Below are positions 13,301 to 24,859 of a DNA stretch of 64,000 bases, piece after piece. Origin of the DNA: Adineta steineri (taxonomy: Eukaryota; Rotifera; Eurotatoria; Adinetida; Adinetidae); NCBI GenBank assembly GCA_905250115.1, contig CAJNOI010000019.1:370030-434029 (forward strand). The letters run 5' to 3'. A model generated the notes under the pieces. It searched no databases, was not told the origin of the DNA, and saw only the letters and a program-made list of their open reading frames with translations. Positions within the stretch are counted from its first letter, which is position 1, and the number at the start of each line of letters is the position of its first letter. Position numbers and translations under genes: made by a program.

Positions 13301-15603
13301 AGTTATCTTCAATTAATAAATATCACATTCTATATAAAACATAGAAATTCTTGTTTATTTTATGATGAAATTCATTTATATACATTAACAATGCGTTCAA
13401 AAGACGAATGATTTTTATCGTTTATATAATTCAATAAAATTCTAGTTCGAAATATTGATTTCGAACAACAATCAAAATAATTCATATTGATATATACATC
13501 GATCGAATATAATCCATGTAAAAATTTTATCAACGTATAAAAGTTATATTACAAAGAAAATCATTTGGATAAATAGAGCTTTATGTATTACAGATAGGAG
13601 TATCCGCTTTAGTTGTTGTTAGCCTCTACATTTATGATTTGTTGGAAATAAGACGTGATTTAAGAACATTTTTCGATTATCACTCTATTGAAGAGAGACA
13701 ACATGCAATTTCTATTGATAGTATTTTCGATTATCTATAAAAAAAATATTGAAGTTTATTACTTTGTTTTTTAAATCTCTTATTCTTTCGTATTTTTACA
13801 ATACCATTAATCTCTTTTTTATAACTATTACTTTATTGTATAGAGACCAATTTAAAGGTTTTTATTTCTTAAATAAATTTTTCTCATTTCTATAGAAAAG
13901 TTCATTTATTCTTTCAAATAGAATGATCTAAATTTAACCATGGAATGTCTATCCGGAGCACGCATGAATCTTAAGTTAATGAAACATGAATGAAAAAAAC
14001 AGAATTATTAGTAGTTATAAATAGGATGTGAATAGTCTTGAAACGATCTATCCTTAACAACAACAAAAAAAAGATTTATTCTTATCTATAAATTTGCTTT
14101 TAAACATGCAAATTCATATATTAAATGTAAAATATTCAATTTTTTGTAATATACAAGTAATAATAAACGAAAATTTAAATACAATAAGATATCAATAAAT
14201 AATTAATAAACTATTTCTTTCTCTGTCTCTTTATTATTTGATAGGTTTTTTGTTGATTAAAGTTAATTATATAACTATATCCTATTTTCAACAAAGGTTA
14301 TAATTAAACTTATCTAATTACTAATCTCGATGGCATTGAGACTAAGATTTTGAATCAAATTTCTACAGACAATTAGTACATAGAAAACATGTAAAGAATC
14401 AAATTTTTTCCTATATCAATATTTATAATGTGCCTATTATACTTTTAATTAATATGTCTGTACTATCTTGGAAATATATATATATAATTTGATATCATTA
14501 TTAGATACTATAAAATAAAAGGTTGGAAATCTACAAATTATTATTATTATCACGAAGAATTTTGTTGTTTTATTAAGATATAAAATATTGTTCTGCTCTT
14601 TTTTGATCTGATCAAACATCAAAATAACAGACAACCGCCGAAAATTCCCAGAGGTACATCTGGTAAAAAAAACGAGATAACAGATGCAATTTATTTGCCA
14701 TTAAAGCTGAAGATTTGGCTGTTTGTTATATTTTTGTAGAGTACTCAAGAGTAGATTGAATCTGATTCTTATTATATAACTATTAATCAACAAACAAATA
14801 AAAGGCCGATATATCTTTAAGTACTTGGATTTTTTCTTCTTATACATATTCTGTTCATCTTTTCGTTTTGTATTTGCCTGCCGGATATAGAGACACTTAA
14901 AACGTCATCATCATTATCATTATAGACTTCCTTTAGATTTTTTCCTTGTTCTTCTTCTTCTTTTTTATATTGATGCATGTTTTGCAAGAATAAAACAAAT
15001 AGTTAGAGTAAATGGATATAAAATATGTCCTAGTAAGAATAATAATAATTGCTGTTTTGATGTTCCTATGCTTGTTTGTTCTCATATATATTAATCTCAA
15101 TAGTATTGTAAAGTATATATGTCACACAGTAAGAGAAACATATTATACCGAAAAATATTTCCAATGATAGAAAAAAGGATGTAGAAAGAAACTGTTTTTT
15201 TTTCAAGAGAATAGAAACAAAAAAATGGGATAGAAAAGAGATGAAAGATGTTTGGTGCAGGGAATGACAAGAGGCGATGACGCCGATTTTGCAAATAGTC
15301 TGTCGTCGCGCCGCCCGCTTTATTTTCCTTTCTTTTTCTCTCTTGCTCTCTCTTTTTCTCTTCTCTTCTCTCTCTCTTTGTTGCAATTCGAAGACACAGA
15401 AAATATCGCCTAAAGCAGTAGGAAACTAGTGATGTGTTGTGTATGTATGTATGTGATTTCCTTGAATAATTCTCAATACAGATTATGATGAAAAATAAAT
15501 AAAAATCCATGTTTTCTTCTCTTTACTTTCAGTTTCAGATTACTATTGATACTTATACTAGTCAAAAAAACTAAGAGACAAAAGCAAAAAATAACTTAAA
15601 AGA
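10381..15603. other. 5.2 kb gene-poor interval
   Basis: AT-rich sequence without any supportable coding exon on either strand. Its one clear structure is a diverged inverted repeat near 11928-12107. A purine/pyrimidine-rich region (about 15160-15390) produces long Lys/Arg/Glu-rich minus-strand frames that I regard as spurious. It probably includes the promoter and 5' UTR of the stum-like gene at 15604. Confidence 0.6.
11928..12107. repeat. Imperfect inverted repeat (foldback/MITE-like)
   Basis: Two arms of roughly 70 nt face each other around a short spacer. The core, 11967-11989 against 12045-12067, is self-complementary over 23 nt with one mismatch (GCATGAATGG and its complement are readable). 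Outer parts are diverged but alignable (AAACGTGTTT on the left, AAACGCGTTT on the right). No coding sequence lies inside. It may be a worn foldback element or MITE, or a hairpin transcript source; I cannot tell which. Confidence 0.65.
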
Positions 15604-18600
15604 ATGAGTATGTCATCACCACAAATTATTCTCGATGAAGCTCGTTCATTAACACCCGATCCAGGTTATCCGGGTAATCGAACACCTCGTCGAAGTCATG
15701 TATCGATATCATCAAGCAAACGTCCATCAATGAATGTAGGTATACCAAATTCAAATAAAATTAAACAAGGCATGTTTCGTCGAGCTGTTCCTCAAATGCC
15801 ACGTGCTCTGGCTTGCATTTGTTTTGTACTCAATCTCGTTTTACCTGGCACAGGTATGAATTTTTTTTATAGTAAAAAGGAAGAAAAAAAAATTTGATGA
15901 CATGCTAATCAGTATGTCAATTTACATTAGATATATTTGAATGCTTCTAAGCTAGAAAAAAAACAAACTAACTTATCTTCTATGTCTAGGTCTATTCTAA
16001 CATAATGAAGGAGAAAATTTTAAAGAAGCTAATTATTCATGCTGATGATGCCATCACTATTACTCAGCATGTCCTACAATTATAATCTTAAAATTTTCAG
16101 TTGCATTCCTTTCGTATAGCGTTCCCATTTTTTTCTTCTTGTCTCATGTTGATTACTAATACGCACGCATGCATACATAGCAATACAATTTTCATCGAAA
16201 ATTACTTTTGTACCGATCTGGTCGACATATATTTTGATTGTTTGTTTGCTTATTCATTGCTATTGTTGTTGCTGTCCTTATTATTATGATCCATTCTTAT
16301 TCATAATGCGAAATTCATCTTTTTTTCATGGTCTCAATAATAATAACAACGAAGTCATAGTAGAAAATATTAGTGTTTCGCTTAATTGATTGCAGAAAGA
16401 GATAAAAAAAGGAAAAGAAAAGGAGATAGGATAATAACTTAATATCACGTAGTCGTGGTTCGATATACGTATAGATGAGTGATATGTGTTAAGCAGCAAA
16501 CGATGACATCTTGCTGTGTACATTATAGATTCTCGATGACAAATGTATTCATCCTTGTGATGGTGACAATACACATATATACTGTTCATTATTATAAACC
16601 CATTGAGAAATTTGTATTAAACATATTCTTTTTCTTTACAAAATCATATATCATTTCTTTGACAATTAACTATCTTTTTTTTAAGTCTTATCTTGATTCA
16701 ATGATAAGATGTCACAAATGAGAATATCATTGTAAAACTATAGAAAAATGAGAATGAAAAGCAACTGTATGTATTCCCAGTAGAACATATGTTGGTATGA
16801 TCAAATTGCATCATAGCACGAACAAGAAAACGTTAATGAAAACGAGCAAATGACTAGATTAGTTAGCAAGAATGATAAATATATCTTGTCAAAAAAATTG
16901 ATTATGAATAAATAGATTTACTCATCAATTTACATTTATTTTAGGTACTCTAATTAGTGCATTTGCTGTATTCTGTTGTGGAAAACATGATTATGAAAAA
17001 GCTATTGTAGCATTTTTTTATAATCTTCTTGCAGCTATTTTCCAAAGTGCAACAATATTTATACTTGTTGGTTGGATTTGGTCAATAAGATGGGGCATTC
17101 TTTTTGTTCAATTATCAGGTATGAATAAAAAACAAATGTCAATAAATAGAAATACATAGTCATTATTTCTTAATAAATCTAAGAAGAAAATCAAGTTTCT
17201 TGCGATCGATCGCGCTCATTTTTTGTTATTTATGATGACGGAAGAAAAAAAATCGAAAAATAGGAAGAACTATTCTTATTTAAATAGAAAAGTGACATAT
17301 ATATGTAAACGAGAATAACAAATGTAAGCTCATAAACAACTAAGACTAGACGAATGCGTGAATTACACAACTATTCAAGTGAAAATCTAGATCTATAATT
17401 GGATCAAAAAAAGAACCTGATCATTGTTATATTTTTCTGTTTTTTTCCTCTCCGTGTAAGAACATAGCTAGAAACATTTATAGTATATCTATATATATAC
17501 ATATACGTACATATATAAATATATATATTATTGACGATGAAACGAGTGACACTCAATTAGAAACGCTTTCTGAAACCATCTTTTTTCTTGTGTGCCTTTT
17601 CCTGTGATTCGCTATTTAGTTACGATGTATTGACGACGATGATAGTTTCGATGTGTAGATGTATTTTGTTGTTAACCGAATCTCGTTTTTCTGTAACAAG
17701 CTATCTATTATAGATAATTAGAAAACGAGTTATCAGCAAGAAGACCTATTGATAATAGAAGAAATATAAAGCAAAAAAAATGATTAAATAATAGCCTATA
17801 TAAAGAGTTGTCTTAGCCTCGATCTCTATCTCATGCACTCATAAGAAGCTATCAATTGAGAATAATAATCGATCATTATCATCATCATCATGGTTAAATA
17901 GAAATAAAGAGAATCGGATATGCAAGTAAATTGTCCTGAAAGTTTTGATTAAATCGATAATGTTCATTGTCTTCGTCATATTAATAATTGATTAAGAAAA
18001 AAAAAACTAAGAATGCCGATAAAAACAAACATTTGTCCTTATTAAAAAATATTATTTGATCATATATGATAAGTATTAATCGCATTCTATGAATGTATAT
18101 CAATCTAAATAAATAATTTTTTTTCCACTCATTGATTGCAAAGATAAAACTGTCAGTATGTCAAAATGCATATATGTCTTCAAAAATAAATTATTTCCGC
18201 TAGAAGTTTGAAAAAACTTATAAAACCTTAATTTTATATGAATACATGAGTAACCAAGAAAAGTTTAGCTCTAGTATCGAATTTCATGACATTATATTTT
18301 TTCGTTTTTAATATATATCCGTCAAGTGTCAGAAATTATATTAGTGAAAGAAAAATATTAAGTTAAGTAATTGATTGAATTTACAAACAATGTTAATAAT
18401 ATCAATTATTTCTTCTTCTTCTTTTTTTTCTCTTGTTGAGTAGAAATGTACTAGTCGTATGATTCTATGAAAGAACATTTTCTCATGACCTTCATTCAAT
18501 AATATAAAAAATATCGACATTTTCTTTACTCTATTAGAGATAAATCAATAAAAAATTAACAGAAAAGTATATGTAAAAAAATTTTCTGTTTACTCTATTA

Positions 18601-18762
18601 TATTTTTTTTTAGGCAATAAACATACGATGTCACAACCGGCGCCATTCTATGTCCGTCGTCAATCGAGTGTTGATACGCATATGCAACCATTTCTAACAC
18701 AAATGGTAGCACCACGTGTACCACCATTACTTGAAGATAAACACGAATCGGATAATGTTTGA
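15604..18762 (+). CDS. stum: Protein stum homologue (SPEC3/stum family membrane protein)
   Basis: A small multi-pass membrane protein. Drosophila stum is needed in proprioceptive neurons for mechanical transduction, and sea urchin SPEC3 is linked to ciliated ectoderm. Three exons, 15604-15853, 16945-17118 and 18614-18762, join in phase 1 each time, giving 190 residues. The family core spans both splice sites: PQMPRALACICFVLNLVLPG, then GTGTLISAFAVFCCG, then a second hydrophobic block (YNLLAAIFQSATIFILVGWIW). The N terminus (about 1-60) and the C terminus are polar. The two introns (about 1.1 and 1.5 kb) are far longer than the local norm of about 60 nt and show no coding potential, so they may carry regulatory sequence. 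The gene converges on the methyltransferase gene. Confidence 0.9.
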
Positions 18763-19021
18763 TGATTATCTATCGAACATCTTTACACGTTGTTAACGAA
18801 TTAAAATTCGTTTCAATTGTGTAGTAGTCATATGTGAGCTTGTGTTATCAATTATACGCCCTCACACATCTCCAATACTGTGATAACCTGAACAAGTATA
18901 TATATATATCAGCATTACTATCGAATGCTTGATGAAACATAACAATTCTTTCTTTTTTGGCTTATCTTCTATATTTCTTTTCCTTCATTTTTTTTTGATT
19001 GCGCTAAATATGACAATGAAA

Positions 19022-19912
19022 TTAGTTTGTATTTTTTATTGAACGAAAAACAAGAATTACAGGTGTAGAATTATTATTATTTAATAATGATGAAATATTT
19101 TCATCATACGATAGAAGTTCTTTACCATTTAAACAACAAAATACTGGTTCGAAATTATTTTGAAGAAATAATTGAATAAATTTTGAAATATTACAAGTAC
19201 GTAATTGCCATGATAATTCAATTTTTGGAGGAATATTAAATTCAAATGTTTGTTTACATATCCATTCGTCATTATTATTATTATTTTGTTGAGTATTTTC
19301 TACTGATATAAGTTGTAATCTATCTTGATTATTTGAATTATCTATTGATGGTTCGCCTATATAAATATAACAATCTGGCATTAAATAAATAGCAAAAAGT
19401 CCTGTATGAGGTCGAAGTGTTTGTTGAATATTATTTATAAATTTCTGACGTTCATCATCAGTAATTAAATGATGAAATGTGCCGGCTGGTAGAAGAATAC
19501 AATCAATTATTTTTGTCTCAAGACAATTAGCAAAATTTGTTAGATCTCCATGTAATAATTCAATTTGATTATTAGTTAATTGATTATTTAATTTATCTTT
19601 TGCACGATCTAACATAGCTTGAGAATGATCAATACCAATTAATTTTATATTTTTATTTTTAAAATAATTTTCAAAATAAATTAAATCTTTTCCTGTACCA
19701 CAACCTAAATCAATAATAATTGTTTGTTGATTATCAATAAATGTTCGTTGAATTATCTCAGCATAGATCTCACAAACAGTATCAACCCAATAGGCATCTT
19801 GTGTTACATGATTAGCAACAAATGTATCATAATAACGTGAAAATTCATCAACATCATAAGCATATGACATATTTATTTTTTTTCTAAAATCAAAATATGG
19901 TATAAATTTCAT
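19022..19912 (-). CDS. Class I SAM-dependent methyltransferase
   Basis: Single-exon gene of up to 296 residues. The second Met (codon 15, at 19870, starting MSYAYDVDEF) may be the true start, because the domain begins with the DEFSRYYD stretch. Rossmann-fold motif I is DLGCGTG (residues 68-74), the acidic end of strand 2 is in LIGIDHSQAMLDRA, motif II is near LLHGDLTNF, and IDCILLPAGTFHHL resembles the post-motif region. The substrate is unknown; the fold is shared by enzymes acting on small molecules, proteins and RNA. An Asn-rich insert (about residues 190-220) looks low-complexity. It lies tail-to-tail with the stum homologue and head-to-head (170 bp) with the secreted-protein gene at 20083. 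The lack of introns is unlike most neighbours. Confidence 0.85.
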   Translation of the reverse strand: MKFIPYFDFRKKINMSYAYDVDEFSRYYDTFVANHVTQDAYWVDTVCEIYAEIIQRTFIDNQQTIIIDLGCGTGKDLIYFENYFKNKNIKLIGIDHSQAMLDRAKDKLNNQLTNNQIELLHGDLTNFANCLETKIIDCILLPAGTFHHLITDDERQKFINNIQQTLRPHTGLFAIYLMPDCYIYIGEPSIDNSNNQDRLQLISVENTQQNNNNNDEWICKQTFEFNIPPKIELSWQLRTCNISKFIQLFLQNNFEPVFCCLNGKELLSYDENISSLLNNNNSTPVILVFRSIKNTN

Positions 19913-20082
19913 GAGAAATGTAAAAAACTCCTTTTTTTTAAACTGATAACAGAATATTTACTGATAGTTAAGTCAGTAGGCGAGATATGATATTATCAAA
20001 ACCAGTGAGAAGAATAACACCTGATTACCGATGAGGTTAATGAAAGCATCGGACCACCACCATTCACATTGCATACACAATC

Positions 20083-20673
20083 ATGTATACAACGATCATC
20101 TTTTTAGTGCTAATGATTAGTGGACTTTCTGCTAGTACATCTCAAAATCCATTATTATCTCCTGCTTATGATCTGCTTATGAAAGCATTAATTAAAACAT
20201 TTACTACACCTATTGCAGTTAATGAAGTCAAAGCAAAATTTTCCGTTGAAATTATGTTAGCTAATGATGTATTTACTCTTGATGATGCTCTTCGTATATT
20301 TATTCAACAATTTCTTCTTGCTTTATATGACGGCAATTATCATTATGTACCTGAAGATTGGCAAATAGAATATCCAGCATATGCTAGAATTATAGGAGAA
20401 ATTAATAATATATTAGATTTATTAGCTGAACGAACATTATCTAAAATAAGTATGAAAGATATTCGCCCATTTGTTGAATGTATGTCATTAAATTTATTGA
20501 TTTATTATTCAATAATTATCTAATCTTTATTTCTTTTATTAGCTTTAACACCAACAGCATTTATTGATTTACAACGTTTAATAAAAGCAGCGGCAGAGAG
20601 AGAAAAACTAAACAATAATAACGAAGAAGAAGAAGAACACAAAGAAGAAGATACACCTAAAATAGAATTATAG
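20083..20673 (+). CDS. Small secreted protein of unknown function
   Basis: Two exons, 20083-20479 and 20543-20673, joined in phase 1, give 175 residues. The N terminus (MYTTIIFLVLMISGLSAS) is a good signal peptide. The body is predicted helical, with LLSPAYDLLMKALIKTF and DDALRIFIQQFLLALYDG among its hydrophobic helices and almost no cysteines. The tail is Glu/Lys-rich and acidic (about residues 155-170). I do not recognise the family. The helical secreted body followed by a charged tail is all that can be said. Confidence 0.7.
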
Positions 20674-20900
20674 AAAAATAAATATTTTTTGATGATTTTT
20701 TCTTCTTTTTAAATGTTAAATCATATCCAATAAAAAAAGAATATACATCAGATGACGCTCTTATCTATTTAAATATGACAAAAAAAGCAGTAACTATGTT
20801 GTGAAAAACAAATTTCAATTTTCGCTCTTTTCGATAGAGAAAATTGTTTTTTTTTCTATGAAAACTTTTATATTTCTTTACATAACAGAAAATATATACA

Positions 20901-21359
20901 ATGACTACAAATAAAGTCTCACCAATAATTACCAAAGATACACTTAAAACAATTTTTGATAATATATCAGAAAATGAATTATTTGTTTGTTCACTTTGTG
21001 CATGTATGTGTACAAATCAAAATAAACATCAATTAGTATCAACAAAATGTGGTCATTTATTTGGAAAAAATTGTATACGAAAAAGATTAAAAGAAACAGG
21101 ACAATGTCCATTATGTTTGAAACAATTAGAAACACGTCGTGATAAACAATTACGTACAATGTGTTTATCAAGTGTTGTTACAATATTTCCATTTGAAATC
21201 TCTCAAATGAGAGATGAACGTAAACAACTACGAATTCGTTTAAATGAAATAAATAAACGGCTTGAACGAGCAAAACTTAAATTGAATAGTAATAAAAAAC
21301 GTTTACAAATAATTAATAAGAAAATACTTAAAAAATGTAAACATATTAAGAATATTTAA
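20901..21359 (+). CDS. RING-finger protein with RFWD3-like finger and coiled coil
   Basis: Intronless gene, 152 residues. A RING finger spans about residues 30-72: C30-x2-C33, then C50-x-H52, C58, and C69-x2-C72. In the middle it reads CGHLFGKNCI, where Gly stands at the position that is normally a zinc-binding Cys. The same substitution is found in the RING of RFWD3, the E3 ligase acting on RPA during DNA repair (CGHLFGYKCI). A basic, heptad-rich coiled coil follows (about 100-150). Unlike RFWD3 there is no WD40 domain here, and none is visible downstream before 22608. It is either a short paralogue or an independent E3 ligase of this type. The E3 function is inferred from the domain only. 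Confidence 0.78.
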   Translation: MTTNKVSPIITKDTLKTIFDNISENELFVCSLCACMCTNQNKHQLVSTKCGHLFGKNCIRKRLKETGQCPLCLKQLETRRDKQLRTMCLSSVVTIFPFEISQMRDERKQLRIRLNEINKRLERAKLKLNSNKKRLQIINKKILKKCKHIKNI

Positions 21360-22607
21360 ATACAATTTTGTCTATTGTGTAAAATTAGAAAAAGAATAAT
21401 CATTATTGTTTTCTCATATAGTATACGCAAGAGAATCTATGTATAAAATATTACTGTATCTACAAAAGATTCGTATTATACAGAGAAACTATTCGAATGA
21501 AATTTATTGAATTTTTTTCTATAATTTATAAACAGTATGTGAAATAGAAATACGTGAGATAATAGGTTCAAATGAAATTTATAAAAACATTTATCTATCT
21601 GCATTAGGCAAGAAAGTTAATTCTAGTTCATTTCTGATATTCACCGGTATTTATATTAGGTGGAAAATAAACAACACAGTTATATAAAAAAGAATTTATC
21701 TATTCAATTGTTTAGAAAGGAATTACTTATTCAGCTTTTCGCAACGCAGTTTTTTCTACAAGAAAAAACTATTTAATGATTTAAAACACGAATGCGTACG
21801 TGCATGACAATGCTACTCAATGATGGACTTCTACAAGATCGCTTTTATAACTTGACCATGTACTAACTAATCCCACGCTGTGCTTGCCAAGAATACATAC
21901 GATATCGATTAGAATATCACTAGCGTGCGAATATCCGCGTAGCTACCATGGCAGTACTTAGGACGATATCATTATAGTGATGTACTTCATTCTAACAGTA
22001 GATTCTTTAACTAAGAAGATATTCTGCCTCAACTTGATAAATTTGACAACGTTGCTCAGTACAAATATTCAAGAAAAAGATCGGATAAGATAGAGCATGA
22101 AAAAGTTATGCACTTCCAGAACATTAGTAGCACTGCAATATCATAAATGTCACGATAGTAATGTAATCAAGAATTCAGTCTGTGTATGTAGTAAGCCCAT
22201 CGCTCTGTAGTTAGTATTCGTACATTATCACTACCATTAGGAGGATATTTAAAGTCTATTTTGTAATGAAATGCTTCAGGAAACCTTTTGAACTTTAATA
22301 GAAACTTTCGTTTGTATGTTATATGTTGAACAAGTTGTATCTCAAGTTTAGATCATTCACCACTTAAACTGATAGAAATTTGTCATGTCTGTATATTTCA
22401 ATTTTCAACAATAGATCGAAATATAACCATCATATATTGCATTGGTAGATATTGAAAGATCTACATTGTATTTTTCAAAATAAAATCTATGAATAAATTG
22501 TCTTTAGTCACAATCATGAAATTTATTTAGTGTGATTAAATAAAAAATAAGGATTCTATATAAGTTATATATATATTTCCATGAGTTAGATTAATAATAA
22601 CGGGTTT
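21360..22607. other. Gene-free interval
   Basis: AT-rich sequence with no supportable coding exon. I looked for a WD40 region that would extend the RING gene and found none. Confidence 0.55.
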
Positions 22608-23546
22608 TTAACCACATTCATCTCCACTAACATTCATATTTGGATGATTTCCAGCTGGTATTTCACTATTTGGATTTTTCTTTCGATTCTTTTCACTTAA
22701 TTTATTAAATAATGCGTCAGCTGTATTAACTAATTCAATAACTTGTTCATGTGCTCCACCAATTTTAATTCCACTATGTGCACAACAAATATTATCAAAA
22801 GGCCAATCATTTAACAATGTTTTCATCCAATCACGAAATTCAAACGGTGCTTCAGCTGTTGGATATAATCCAGCACCTTTTATTGATGGTTGAAAAGCCA
22901 TTGTACCATGTTTAAAACCGGTTAATTTAAGTAGAAAACCTGGATGATCTCCATAAATAATTGTATCATCAACATGTAATGTACGTGATGGTCGATGAAA
23001 TACAAAAACACTTACAAAATGATTACTTGATTCAGGTAATGGATTAACAAATTCCGCACCTAGATATAATAGAAAATTTCATTTTTTTTACAAAATATTA
23101 AATTGAAAATCTATACCAGCCGGTATTCTCATTTCAATTTCAGGTTCCCATTTTTTTCTTATATTACAATCATCAAGTGAACCAGCCCATGGTATCGTTG
23201 TAAGTCGTCTTATATGTCTTGGTGTACCATAATATTTTGCATTTGGATATGCTTCATAAAATGCAGGAAATGCTAATGTATGAAATGGATGTACACCAAT
23301 AACAGCTTCAATTTTTGCTCCATTATCTGTCAAACGATTAATCTCAGCTCGTGTATGATCTGTTAAAATAACTGTATCAATAACAAGAAAATTTCCATTA
23401 TTTAATCGAATCAATGACATATGAGAACCAAGATCAACTAAACCAGCAAGCATTTTAAAACTAACTCGGATATTCCAAAAATTAGTTGCAACTTCAAATA
23501 ATTCATCCTTTTCAATATGAGCAGGATCAGATCCTTTTGCTGACAT
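22608..23546 (-). CDS. DUF4336 domain protein (metallo-hydrolase-like)
   Basis: Two exons, 23117-23546 and 22608-23059, joined in phase 1 over a 57 nt intron, give 293 residues. It resembles the DUF4336 family, which has a metallo-beta-lactamase-like layout: an early beta-hairpin with SLIRLNNGNFLVIDTV, then GAKIEAVIGVHPFHTLAF carrying the HxxH-type motif, then FPAFYEAYPNAKYYGTPRH, and the later HFVSVFVFHRPSRTLHVDDT block typical of the family. The C terminus has a CCAHSG element and a polar tail. The reaction is unknown. DUF4336 is best known to me from bacteria, fungi and plants, so an animal copy with an intron is a candidate old transfer; that is inference. The gene ends far from, and in the same orientation as, collagen gene A. 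Confidence 0.82.
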
Positions 23547-24859
23547 AATCTAGCTGATTTTTATGTAAAGAAATAAAATCTAAAAGAAATTTTTACGCGA
23601 TTATATATGTATTTTCTCATTTGTCTTGTTTTCATCGTAAAGGTAAAAAGAAAGAAGTATCTATATAATTATTTACCAGGTTCCACATCATATTTTCTTC
23701 AGAGTATTCATGCATACACACGATATGAATAATAAAAAATCTTGATTTTGTAAAAGGTTTTTTTTAAAAGTATTTTGAGTAAAAGGATGTCTGTCGTCAT
23801 ATATACTCAATATGAGTATTCATTGTGAATGTTTTCTGTTTTGCTATGACATATGCAGGAAGAAGCTAAAACACATATTGATCTACGTGCTGTCGTTATC
23901 GTTGCATATACTCACAACTACACGAATAGAAAACAAGATCTGTAAGGGGCGCTCTTCATCTATTTGATGATAATCAATGAGTTTTAACATAATATTATGT
24001 TTGAAACAAAGGACGTCATTTTCAAAATGAAGAATTTTTATTTTTAAGACTAAATCATATTTTGGTATAAGAGAGCATACTTACATTAATTAGATATCAC
24101 TTGAGATGTATATTTTCGAATATGTTAGATTTTTACATTTCTCTTCTCTAGCATTATGTCTCCTATAACATATTCCTCTCAATTATTCTTATTCTTTTTA
24201 CGACTAAAATGTAACTTGTGTTATGAAATCTAATCTTCGCTATAATCAATATTTGCTTCTTAATCCTATTGATAGAATACATTAAAAAGAGGTCATTTCA
24301 CAAAATTGTTCTTCATAATACTGCATGATATTTATTATTGAAAAAAAAACTCCAAAATCAAACACACGTATATCTTTCACACGCTCACTCTAACACTATG
24401 AGCTGACTGACAGCAGAGTAAAAACAAAATGAAAAGAAAGGAGATTAATCAAGACAAGAAAAAACGATAATAACAAGTCTTTACACAAACGTACAAAACT
24501 AATAAAGCATCCACTGTTAACTTCAATATTCATATGTTTGTGTGTTTGTTTATGATGTTTACATGTTGTGTGTAAAAGACCAAGAAAACAGCACAAGAAA
24601 AAAATAAATGAAAAATGTAATAAAAATTAGAAAAAGACAAAAAAACCTGTACGAATGATATGACAGTTAACAAAATGACAGAAATAGAAAACAACGAGCA
24701 ATCGAATTTTCCACGAACAACTATAGTTCATTTTTTTCGTCTAAATAGATCAATGACTGGTTTATTATTTGTATCCCGAATCATAATACAAGCCTGACTA
24801 ATGGACGTATAAATGATTAAGATAAACTATTAAAATGAGAATAAAGAAAAAAAATTATA
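23547..24859. other. Gene-free interval upstream of the DUF4336 gene and downstream of collagen gene A
   Basis: It holds the 5' flank of the DUF4336 gene and the 3' UTR/flank of the minus-strand collagen gene. No coding exon could be supported. Confidence 0.55.

Noticed and set aside
15066-15510. Two overlapping minus-strand frames with Arg/Glu/Lys-rich segments.
   Set aside because: They arise from a CTCTTT-type tract upstream of the stum homologue. No splice structure or homology supports them.
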